64,000 nucleotides of DNA from positions 26,700,348 through 26,764,347 of the forward strand of contig OZ024804.1 of NCBI GenBank assembly GCA_964017045.1, given 5' to 3'. A model generated the notes under the pieces. That model had not been told where the DNA came from. It saw only the letters and a list, made by a program, of their open reading frames with translations, and made no database searches. A program made the position numbers and the translations under genes. Of the stretch, positions 1 through 12,300 are shown one piece after another (position 1 is the first letter of the stretch; each line of letters begins with the position of its first letter). This DNA comes from Omphiscola glabra. Lineage: Eukaryota > Mollusca > Gastropoda > Lymnaeidae.

Positions 1-193
1 GAAGTAGAAATTTTGTAACAGCTTAGAAATGTATTCTAAAGGAGGAAAGAAAATTTAAAACTTAATTTTGCCAGGCAAATATGTCAACACTCAGTAAGTT
101 AGAGATTTAAAATATTTGACACAATGAGCATAATCTTTATTTTTGAACAGTTACAGTGTAGGGAAACATTTCTGAAGTCAGTATTTTCATTAC

Positions 194-367
194 CTAGGCA
201 TTCTTTTCCATTACCACCATAGCCTACAGGACAAGCTGGACAATAATCCGTCAAAGTGTCGTTACATCCTGTTTTGTTGTAACAGTTGACACAAACGTCA
301 GCCTTTATTTCACAATACCTGCCAGTTGACCTCTCATCACAGCTACATGGCACACTTCTGACATTAC
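194..367 (-). CDS. Exon 21: Cys-rich EGF-like exon
   Basis: A 174-base phase 1-1 exon with twelve Cys: CSCDERSTGRYCE...DVCVNCYNKTGC...DYCPACPVGYGGNGKEC. This matches the EGF-like region before the end of MUC4-type proteins. Acceptor TCTCTGCAAG, donor GTAATGAA. The gene continues to the left of position 1. Confidence 0.85.
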
Positions 368-3300
368 CTTGCAGAGAAAGGAACAAGCTGATTCTGATGT
401 GAAGGGGTTTGTCTTTAAACTTTCAAAATAAGTGATTAAAAAGAAATCAACTGGTTTGAATCCAGGTTCTTATTTTCCTTTATTTGATCCTCATATTAAT
501 CTGAAGTTAAGAAAAATTAACTGCCTTGCCATAGGAAATAGAATTGTCATGTTTTTCTTCTAATATATTTTTTTTAATGATGCATTTCTTTTAAACTTAT
601 CAAGCTAATCAATTTTGTTAATTTTAGTGCACATTTTTATCTCATATTTCATCACAGGCCAATAATATTGCATAAAATATTTCATTTCATGAAGGTATAA
701 ACTGATTCTGAGAAAACAACTATACGCTAGTCCTATTTAAGAAATAGTTAGTACCTATAAAATTATAACAAAAGTTTTTATATTAAAGCTACTGACATAA
801 AGAAGTTGTATGCCCTAAATAACTGAACATTTTATGGCAAAATGAACAAACAAAGGGGAAAAATACTGTTCTGTGCATGTGATATGAGCCAGGAGATGTC
901 TCTTACCATGTATTTCACTATAGTTATCAATTGGAGAGGAAAACTCAAACTGACACTGATCTGTCTTTTCACACAAACAAATGTTGATAGGAGGTTTGAA
1001 AGCTGTGCTTTGATATTGCTCATCAAGAGCATAAAATGTCAATGAGAAAGGGTAACCTCCGTTTCTCAGGTCAGTTAACCCAGCAGTGAGATTCCATGTG
1101 AAACTGTTATTTTCTATGAATAAAAAATTTTACAAAACACAATAGTCAGATATTCTTGTCAGCTGAAGAAAGTGTTTAGATAAAATGCCTGATTTTGTTG
1201 TGTCTTCAAAAATAGGTATGTGATAAATTGTATACATGATAAAATCTTATTCTTCTGTTACTACTTTTTTTAAAAGTTAAAATGACTTAGCTCTAGTTAT
1301 ATTAACATGTTTTGTGCTGACTGGATGCAAAAATGGTAGAGCACAGATTAGCTTTACAGGGTCAGGAACACTGTCAGGGTCAGGACCACTGTCAGGGTGA
1401 GGAACACTGTCAGGGTCAGGACCACTGTCAGGGTCAGGACCACTGTCAGGGTCAGGACCACTGTCAGGGTGAGGAACACTGTCAGGGTCAGGACCACTGT
1501 CAGGGTCAGGACCACTGTCAGGGTCAGGACCACTGTCAGGGTGAGGAACACTGTCAGGATCAGGAAAACTGTCAGGGTCAGGACCACTGTCAGGGTCAGG
1601 AACACTGTCAGGGTCAGGAACACTATCAGGGTCAGGAACACTGTCAGGGTCAGAAACACTGTCATCTCTTTCATTGGTTATAGCAGTTATGCTACTCCTA
1701 CAGCCCACACCTCCCGTCAGGTGCTTACCACAATTGTTAACCATTGCATGGCTTGCTTTCTAGGGCCAGCCAGAAAATGAGAACTTTCTTGTAAACTTGT
1801 TCAGCAAGTTTTGATCGGTTTTACGGATAAAAACATATACGATGGAAAGGTTGTTTTTTTTTAATTCAGTGAGGAGATAATGAGCGAGGTTAACACTTTA
1901 TATAGGAGCATCTGGAGCTTGGAATTAACACATTTTCAACAAAGAAATTAATTTAATATGAAAAGATAAAATGTACATCACAACTAACCTAGTGATGATC
2001 CTGCAACAGCAATTAACCCCTCTTTGCTGAACTGTACAGTTTTGTTTCCATCAACCATAAGAATCAAATGATATGGCACAGACTGGTTGATGTTGACTTC
2101 ATTGAGGCTGTTGGTGAACACTGGGGGTTGGCTTGCTGCAGGTGAGAAGAATGAAATATTTATTATGGGATTTCAAATGAGTAAGATAAATAAAGAAAAA
2201 TGAATGCATATAAATAATTTCATTTTGAGAAAGTAGACAGCAGCTGTAAGTGACATGGATATAATTAATATAAAGAGAAAATCTAAATAATGATCCTTAA
2301 ATTATAGTTATGAAGAAACTATAACACATAATAAATGTGTGGGGACGTTTTTAAAATTCTAAGCAACATACCCACTAATAATATAAAACAATCTGTTTTT
2401 CAACATACCCACTAATGATATAAAACAATCTGTCTTTCAACATACCCACTAATGATATAAAACAATCTGTTTTTCAACATACCCACTAATGATATAAAAC
2501 AATCTGTTTTTCAACATACTCACTAATGATATAAAACAAATCTGTTTTTAAAAGAGTCCATTTTATGCATTTAATAAATTTGAAGACCAAACTAATAAAA
2601 TAAACATTATTTCAAAAAGTTTAGACATGCCGTTAACAAGTTTCCTCTCTTACAGGCAGGTAGTTCATACCAAATACCATATGGAGTCAAAAACTTGTAA
2701 CAAGACTCTCAAAATTTAAAGTTGCAATTATATTACAATAAATAATGGAAAAAGATATGCTTACACTTGAAAATAAAAGACAAGACAGTTAAAGTGGACA
2801 CTTCGGCTAGATGCATTTTTCAGCAGACAGTACATAACAATTAACAACAAAAAATGTACATTAAAAAAAAAAACATATGTTTTTGAAGATCTCAATAAAG
2901 TTAATGTAGCTCAATGTTCAGAACTTTAATTATATTAAAATCAGTTTAGAAGCATTTCAATAAAAATTTAATTTAATTTTTTATTTTAAATCTAAAACAA
3001 TGGAGCTCCATGTTGAAATTTTAAACAACTATGCAAATTCAGAGTAGGCCTAAATACAGCAATTACAATTAAAAATTACATTCTTTAGTAAATCATGTCT
3101 AATCTATTCATGTCATGTTTGAAGTTAGAAAAGCTTTGGTGATCACTGTCCTCTTAAATAACAAATCAAATTTTGAATTTTTATATGTCTTGTAAAAGTA
3201 TATTAAAGTAGTGATGATTAGACCTAAATTACAACGCACACTCCACCAACATTCCTCTGAGTTGTACTTACACAGTTGGTTAAGGATACTGTTTGTAGCT

Positions 3301-6300
3301 AGTGACTGATTTCGTGTCTCTATGGCCGAGGCATTGTCTCTCTGTAAATGGTAATCTTGCCAACAAAACAGATCATCAACACAGAGCTCTTCAGCCTGTT
3401 AGATAACATATTTTTACAATGTGAAAAAACATGTGTTAAAAAGTTCAACTAAACCCCATATCATATTCTGGCTAAAAATAAATAATATTTCGAGGAAAAT
3501 ATAGTTGATTTTGCATTCAAGTGGTTGAAAGAATTATTCAGTACAAAATATGTTGGAGCTTGAGCAACTAAACAAGACAACGCTGATGTTTTGGCTGAAT
3601 TAGCCAAAAAAAAAGGGAGAATTAGCTTAAGTTGCTGGACAGGAAATGGCTAATAAGCCTAAAATGGAAATGTTGTTAAGGACTGCATAGTATGTATAGA
3701 CAGTCTAAGAATCTAGGGAAAAATGTAACTTTGGAAATACCAATTCTCAAAATGTAAATTTAAAATATAAAAGGCAGAGAATTGAAGATCACAACAAATA
3801 TAATATTAGTGATATATATATTTTTATTTTTTTTAAATGATTTCAATAACATAGGCCTACATAAAAATTGAGATGATAAAAAAAACTAATATTTTTTTAA
3901 TCAGACGATACCTAAAGACAAGCATGAGTTAAGATTAAGGGGAGGTGTGGATGAAAAATCTAAAATTTTTGTTTGGCTTCGTATGGGAATTTTTTTATCT
4001 ACACCTTATTTGGTATTGTAAATGAGGTAGAAAACAGGTTTTTAAAAAAAAATAATTCCATTGGTTGCCTTTGTAACCCATAAAAACCTCTGCCATTTCA
4101 ATTTTGTTAGTGTTTTTCAAAACACTAAGGCTTTTACAAATATTAAGTTATTGCCATCAGATTTTAAACATAGATTATTTAACCTATAATAAAACTTTGT
4201 ATAACAGGACTTTTAGATGTAATAACTAGTTATAAATCAACAGGGTCACAAATTGTCCCGCCATTTTAAAAAAAAAAATAAGGGTGTGGGTGAATTCTTT
4301 TTGACATATTTCCTTTTCTATGATAGTTATCTTAATTCTAATAAAAAAGTTATAGGAATATTGGTGACCAAAAATATTGAAAACGAGAAAACTGAAATAA
4401 CAAAGAAAAACGACAAAAACAATGAAAATATCAATGAAAAATAAAATATTTATATTCAGATTGGACTGAAAACTTTTTATTAGCCTATTATGGACATGTT
4501 TTATCCTTTTCCAGGTTGTTTTGTCTTTTTTCCTGACCACTCAACTTTTCCCTGCGATTGATGTATTATTATCTAGTATTCTGTTTTTGTCGAAAAAATA
4601 ATAATTTGCTCACTTTGAAGAATTTCAGCTTTATAAAAGTCATCAAAACCATAAAATTAAGATATGTGAAAATGCAATTTCCAAATTGTTATTTGGCATA
4701 GTGCATGTATGCTGAAAATGAACCTCTTGGTCTTGTAGAAAAATTGTAAATTCAAATGACGGAATGAATATTGACATTTGTAAATTTTCTGATTTCCATC
4801 TCAGAACTTTTGAATCACTTGAGTTGCAACATGTATTTTCTCAAAAGCTTATTAACAGGTTTTTTTGTGTGAGCCAGAAAACTCATGAGTGATCCCTCCA
4901 TTGAAAAAAATTATTAGTTACTGTGTCAAATTTTAACACTAATCATGTTGCAAATCACATTGCATAGAGATACTATGTTGAAACAAGGTTATTATTGATA
5001 TGTTCCTTTCAACTGCAGTCTTATTCTTTTTGTCCTTGAATAACATATGAGCCTTGTGAATTAATCTGTGTTATTCTTCTCTTGTATCCTCTTCCTGAGT
5101 TTACTATTATTTCGATGTATCAAAAGTATGTTGCAACGAGGAATTTGTAACAAATGGAACACATACTTAGGGCACTCTTTCTTTTTTCATGTAGAAATTG
5201 TCATTTGGGCTAAATGGACTAAGGCACAACAGATCAGTGTAGTTTATCAACATCAAATATAATGCATGTTGTATTCCATTGAGATCTGCAAACTCATTGC
5301 GCGTCTCCTCAATCATTCCTGAAAACGATAAATTTGTAGTTAGATATTTTTTATTAAAAGCTTCTCAACAATAAAATATAAGGCATAATAAGGCTAAGGA
5401 CATTAGTGAATGATAATGATAGGTCGTACTTGTTGACAAGTATTTCAAGCAATTTTTGTTAGAATGTTAGGGCTTCAGAATAAAATAAAACAAAAGACAA
5501 TGTCATGTGTGTGACGCGATAAGAAAAATAAGAAATGTAAAATATTACTATATCAATAGTCAATAGCTATACTATAAATATAGTACAGTGTAGTTAAAAT
5601 ATCACATTTACTAAATTCATAAATTGTTTATTAGTCTACTGTAACTATCACTAAACTAACAGTAACAGTGTTTACTAAAAATAATAATAATAATAAGCAT
5701 ATAGGCATTATAGGTAAGCCTTCAATGCCTTCATTCAAACATTGTAAAATTATAGTGAGTATACGCTTAGCCTTAGGACTAATTGATGTCGTATGTTAAA
5801 ATTAAATCTAAGTGACAAATAGATTTGATCTTTAACGACTTACCATTATTATTGGCATGGTATTTTTCTATCTTCTTCCTGCTAGAGGTGCTTGAAGTGA
5901 CTACGAGTATGACTAGTACTAGAGGACTCGTTAGTCTTAGTTTTAGTGGCGTAGTGTACTCGGTCTTAGTCTTCTCCGAAATAGAAGATGTATAATTAAT
6001 TGTTTTTCTATGGCAAATAATCACAGCCAAATCATTTTGTTTGGTTATTTACTTATTTAGCGGTTTTTTTACCGCCTCAAATGTTTTTATTTGTGACAAA
6101 TTACCATCGAAATTGCTAGGCCTCACGAAATTAGCAACGATTTGTTTATACCGGAAGTATTTATTACAAACAGAGTTCCTACACAGGGACCAATCAAAAT
6201 GGTTATTTTAATCAAAGTTCAGGGCTAGATCACCTGATACACGAAGAATGTCAGGAAAATACCCAATTGTGCTAGATTTTATCGGAGATTGAACGCTTCG

Positions 6301-9300
6301 GTTGCTTTCGTAATTTTCTTTGTGACGAAACGATGAGTTTATCTAAAACCGGAAATCACCAACTTTCCAACCATACCAAATAAGTTGGGATTGGGCGGTT
6401 CCAAATAATCATAACAAAGTGGTAAAAACACTAAACAATCAGACAATTTTGACATTTTTCTGATTGATAAGGTCAGGAAAATTGTAATTTACTATATTTT
6501 CCAACTTAATTTTGTAAAAACAAATATAAAATTTAAATAAAGAAATGGTTAATAAAACCAAATAAACAATAAAAATTATTTTTTCAAAATTTGACATTTT
6601 CGCCCATTTCTCACCCGCACCTCCCCTTAACAATATATTGAGTTGTTACAGCCTTTTTATCATTGCTTTCACTCGACTGTCACATGAGTTAAGATTAACA
6701 ATATATTGAGTTGTTACAGCCTTATTACCATTGCTTCCACTAGACTGTCATTCATTTGTTCCTTTATTCGTTTGATGGAATTCTGAAGAACTGGAATCTT
6801 AAAATCAGAACTGCTAGGGGCAGGTGATGCAAAGAATTGAGTCCCTTCACTGGAATTCACTCTCCCTTATAAAAAAAAAATTGTTCTTCTCTTAAAAAGT
6901 TAAAATAGTTAGAAAGTGAAATCATTGCATGGTTTAGAAAAACTGAATAAATATTCAAAATAGTGTTACTTCATATAAATGTGTTTGTAAATTATTTTAA
7001 TTCTTAAACATACTTTCCATGATAACTTTCCCTTTCTATAATTAGTAATCATTATAGGTGACTTTCCTTTTTTTTTTTTTTTTTTTGGTTATTTTTTTCT
7101 ATTTAGGGGGTAATGTTGGGGCTTTTTTTTTTTACAATATTTTACGGCTAACAATCGTACTTGAACTTTTTATGTCATACTTAATAAACAATAGAGTTTT
7201 AAAATTTTGAAAGTAAAAATTTTAGAAGAGTAATTTAAAAAAGAAGTAAGTTTTTAGTTATATCTGACTGCCGTAATCAATTTATCTAAATGCAACCATT
7301 AATTATTTAATAGACAAATGTTATCACCAAAGATTTAACTATTAACTGGTTAACTGGCAATTTCCAGTTGATCCTACAAGATGTATATATTTTCTGAATC
7401 ATTTTCAACTGTCAACAATCACACCTATTATATTTTCTGTCAATACTGTTGAAATCCCCCTCAAAAGGCTGGTTCTTCCTCAGTTCTTCATTATCACTTT
7501 GTAATTGCTGATAAAATATTTACAGCTTTTTTTTATGTTTCTAAAAGACAAATTTATTACAAATTTAATATTCATTCCATTATATTTTATTAGAACTAAA
7601 CACTTTTCCATAACTCCAATACCATGCCAGTCTCATTTTCAGCAGATACACGTTTTTTTCTTCACATTATTATAAATCAAATATATATACCTTTTGCCTT
7701 TTCAAAATTGAGCAATAGTTTTAATTTTATACATAGATTTATGAAATTTTCTTGGGTCTCTTTCCATTCTATACACTGAATAGAGATAGTTGCATAATAT
7801 ATGTGTTTTAGATACAGAGCTTAATCTTTTGAGTTTTCTATCCTATGAGAATGACCTATCAACACATAAACAGAAAGAATTATATCTGTTGATACCCGGT
7901 AACTCTAAAGTAAGAAGTATGGAATAGGCAACACCTTTGCTGATAAGGACAACATTTACTATTTACTATGGCTACAGATTTATTAATGTGCCAAAACAAT
8001 AATAAGTCCTTCAGAAAAAAGAATTTAAGATTTGTATATTTTAATGTTGCAACTTACATGATTCAACAAATTCATTCACAACAGCACCATCAATGTCAGA
8101 AGCTGTGCCCAAAATAAGAGTGCCATTTTTTAACATGAAGTCGTTAGATTTATTCATGTCCCTGGTACCCATTAGCCCCACTGTAGTGAAGTTGTCAGAG
8201 TACACATATATTTGATGTGACAGGATGCCAGATTTTTCTGAAATCTAATTTTTTTTTAAATTTTAAAGTATTACAGTAACTTAATTATATTCACAGCTAT
8301 TTATAAAAAATACAGTTTGGCACATCCAGTACAATAGATTCTAAGATAGAAAGATAGTAAGGGATAATAAACTGAAAAGTTAGGAATAGTATGCACAGCA
8401 GCACTGTTGTTAAGGACAGTGTTATGAAACATAATGTTATTACATTAAATGCTCAGTGTATTACATTATATCCTGTCATTTCTACATATATTTTTCCATT
8501 AATTGGTATATCAAGGACCAACATGATTTTGATAAACCCCTTTAAGATTAAGATTTATTCCATATTTCAGCTCTATAGCTTTCTGCAAACCAGAGATTGT
8601 TTAATTGATAGATGTGATTCCCAAAAAGCCAAAGTCTAGGCCTATATTATGTATAATCAAGACATAAATTACCATAAGAAGTTGCAATAAAGTCATTTAG
8701 AATGGAAGACTTTAAGGCCAGGGTGATAGATAAAATGAATACATTCAATATAACTGCTGTTCGATTGATTTAAAATCCTTAAAATTCATCCTTCAATTTG
8801 AGTCATTAATGATATCATTCCTAAAAATTTTGCAGATATGTTAAATACATGCTACAATACATTAAAATTGATAAGCACAAAGTGATCATTTCAATTAATA
8901 ATCTTAATAGTAGTATGTTATGTGTAAACCAATATTGTTTGAAAGGTGATATTTAACAAAGCTGAGTTTTACCTTCACTGTGCAACTGGTACTTATTACA
9001 ACTAAACTATTGGCATCTGCTGTTTCAATGAATAGACCTGAAGGCCCACTAGAATTCTTATACGCTCCGATTAATTTATTGTCTTGTACAGAAAACAGGA
9101 AAATGTTGTCAACAGCTGGTGACTAAAGTTGATGTTGAATATAAAAAAATGAAGAAGATCAAAATGTAATTAACATGTATTTCAATAAATGTATTTAAAC
9201 ATACATGCCAAGCTATATGGTTTACTTTGTACAGTTTTTATATGTTTGCCAAGATGTATGACCATACACGCATTTGTACATTTTTTGCAAGATTTAGATA

Positions 9301-12300
9301 AAAAATATTTTTGCATGAGACAAGCATTCAAAACTGGTGGTGCAATAAATTCAACGTTGGACAACAAGAAGCTTAAAATTGACAAAGTTGAAGAGCAGTA
9401 GGCCATCTAAATTTAGCACGGTTTCATGAATATAATTCGTTAATACTAAGACAGCAAAAGTACTACTTTGAGTAGTAAACCACAAAACGATTGTGTAATG
9501 CTTATAAAGAGCTGCAGTGTTAGTATTAGTATGTATTCTTTTAATGTAAATTATTTAATGCTACTATCCATCAATGACTACCATTAGACATTAGTCCTAT
9601 TTATTACATTGGCAGTCATGACAAAGTGGAGACTAATCATTTTCTATTTATGCATTCAAAACACTGATTAGAAATTATGAAAAAAGTTATAAATTATACT
9701 TTTCAGTGTTTTCTTTTCAGCTTTTCATGCTGTTATACAGTTGTTTTTTTTTACTATTTAAGTTTTTTTATCCCACAGGTTGGTATAGTGTATCTTTATA
9801 GATGTATTTTTTATATATTAACCAATATTTATACAGCAAAAACATTCACATCAGGTTGTCATTTACATTCAACAGGAATATATCCATAATAATGAATACT
9901 ATCCTGATAGTTTCCATTTGCATAGCTTCCTGCCTTGCCTAGCTACTGGAAAGAGGATGTTTTTCTTTTCATTCTTGCTTTGTTTCAGCTCTTCCCTCGG
10001 TGATCACTTACATTTATTTGTCTGACCTACATGAGGCCACCCCGGCCATATATGATTCTTTACTGGATATTATTTACTTAAATAGCTCTGATACATAAAA
10101 AAGCTTACTTTGAAAGCATAGCTTGAAAAGTGTGTTGTAGTTCCATTAACAGACTTTACTGTTCTTCCTTGAAGTTCAATACCACTACATTTTTTAATGA
10201 AAATCAAGACAAAGAATAAATAATTACACTTAAAACTTTATAAATTGCACTCTGGCAAAAACATTTCTGCAATTTCCTGAAAAAAATGTTAGAGGATATA
10301 CAAAAAAATTACCTATAATGATTCATCTTTTCAATGGAATTTGATTTGAATCAGTGGTAAGGAATCCAAGCACCCATTTAGATCAATTTATTTGACTGCC
10401 AATCTATCATAAAGGCATAGAAAAAAAATTTCTATAGAAATCCACAATAAATCCTCAGAACACTACCTTCATAAAAAGATTTATGTGGACCCTAGCATGG
10501 GAAGTTACCTCAAAATGAAATTTTGCTCTTACCCAGATTTAAAGACAACATAATCACCAACGCCCTGGAAGCTGAACTTGTTACCATCAAATGTATACAT
10601 ATGTGGATCACCAAAGCCAAAACCTGTTTAGAAATGACAACAATTTTGGGGAACTTGTCTAGAATGTTATGTTTTCATTTCATGACTATTGTGAAATGTA
10701 TAAAAATGCATTATATGTTATTGAAAGAGTTGATTTACAAAGAATAAAAATAAAAGTTTGGCAACTGTGTGCAGTGACAATATTAATCCAAACAACAGGA
10801 TTTAAAAGGAAACAAAATGTTTATTATTCTTATTTTAAAAACGTAAAAAAATATTTACATTTGTATGTAATATGAATTGTATTGTAAAATAAAATTCTGG
10901 TTTCTAAAAAGAGGTTTAAAAAAAATATGTTTAATTGTCTCATTTAAAAAAGTATGTGATATTTATTTTTCTTGCCTTACCTAACACAGATGATTTGTAA
11001 GTAGAGCAGTCTGAAGTTGGATATTTAGAAAAGAACCATTCATAGAGAGCTGGCTTGCAACTTTGAAGTATATTTTCATATCCTGTCGGCAGGGGTACAC
11101 CTGCATCTTGTGTATTCTTTATCAGAAGTCCATGGCTAAGAGTAAACATAAATGAGGGAAATAATTTTTTTAAGTAGCAGAAAAGCATCTGAAAATTTCC
11201 AAGAGGAAATATAAAGAGTTTCACACATTTTTTAAAAAATGTTTTAATAAATAATTGTAATAAATTTATTTTCATTATAATAGGAGTTGTTGATCATGCT
11301 TAAGCATTTAAGCATTATAATTTATATTATATTTTAATGCAGTAAGCACTTGATAACTGGAGCCTATAATTATATCTTGGAGTTCGGATAATTGTCTATT
11401 TTCAATAAGCCAGAAAATATTATTTTTACTTAATTCAACTGCTTTTCATAATTGGACAGACTGCTTTACTAGGAACTGTCAAGAACTGACTTTTAATTTC
11501 TTAATCTGAAACAAAAATTCATGAGGTTAACTCACCTATCATAGCAGCATTTCTGTTTTAAGAAATTGATAGTTTCATAGGTAAACCGGCTGTTGTAACA
11601 ACTAGTTCCATTGATTATTACAAATCGAAAATCTTCTGAAACCTTAAAAAGAAAAAAAGGAAATTTGAAATATAATTCTTTACTTTTTTAGTCTGTGCTT
11701 GAATTCGACATAGAAAGTTACTTAGAAGGTTTCAGGTAATTAGTAATGGAATAGATTATGTTTAATTTTTTTACTTGTTTTTGATTGCATGGGCAAGCTG
11801 GCAGCAGTTTTGTATCATTTCCAACTTTTGTCAATAAATTTTGAACATTCCGGGTGCAATTCAATTGATCTTTATTAGAGGTTTTATTCTCAAAAAACTT
11901 CACACTGATGTGAGATGAGTTGTCTGAAAGAAAAAAAACAAAAGCTCTCTTAAGACATCTTCTAAGCATTAAATGTGACAAACACATTTGATTCTTGATA
12001 ACTTCTTCTATTTCATTCATTTTGGAAAGAAAATAAAGAAAATTTAGTTTTTTATGGCCTGCCATTCCTATTTGTACATGGAAATCTTTCCCCCATAAGG
12101 AACACATGTTGTTTTGTGTCCTCGTTGGAGTTGAGTCAATTTCACTTTACCTTACCATGCTAATTTTTTGGGCCTGAGCTGTGCTTATTCTCTGAGGATT
12201 GTGATCCAACAGTGAGTCTGCCACGCCAGCTTGCTGGATCTATAGCAAGAGTCACTCATGAAGCAGGGTCAATGTCCATGGAGCTGAGTGAAGCTTTAGA

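Noticed and set aside
1277..1744. 155-codon minus-strand frame of PDSGPD repeats as a coding exon of the mucin
   Set aside because: It lies between exons 19 and 20, which already join in phase 1; the only acceptor-like site upstream (GGGCTGTAG) gives the wrong phase. The frame is a by-product of an 18-bp stop-free unit.
4226..4540. 104-codon frame in the TTAA element as a transposase remnant
   Set aside because: Phe/Ile/Lys-rich composition as expected from AT-rich DNA, no catalytic motif.
5167..6030. Two-part minus-strand frame (5844-6030 plus 5167-5318) with splice-like borders inside the TTAA element
   Set aside because: The phases fit and the donor GTAAGTCG is good, but the first part has no ATG and the composition is AT-driven; no protein family is recognisable.
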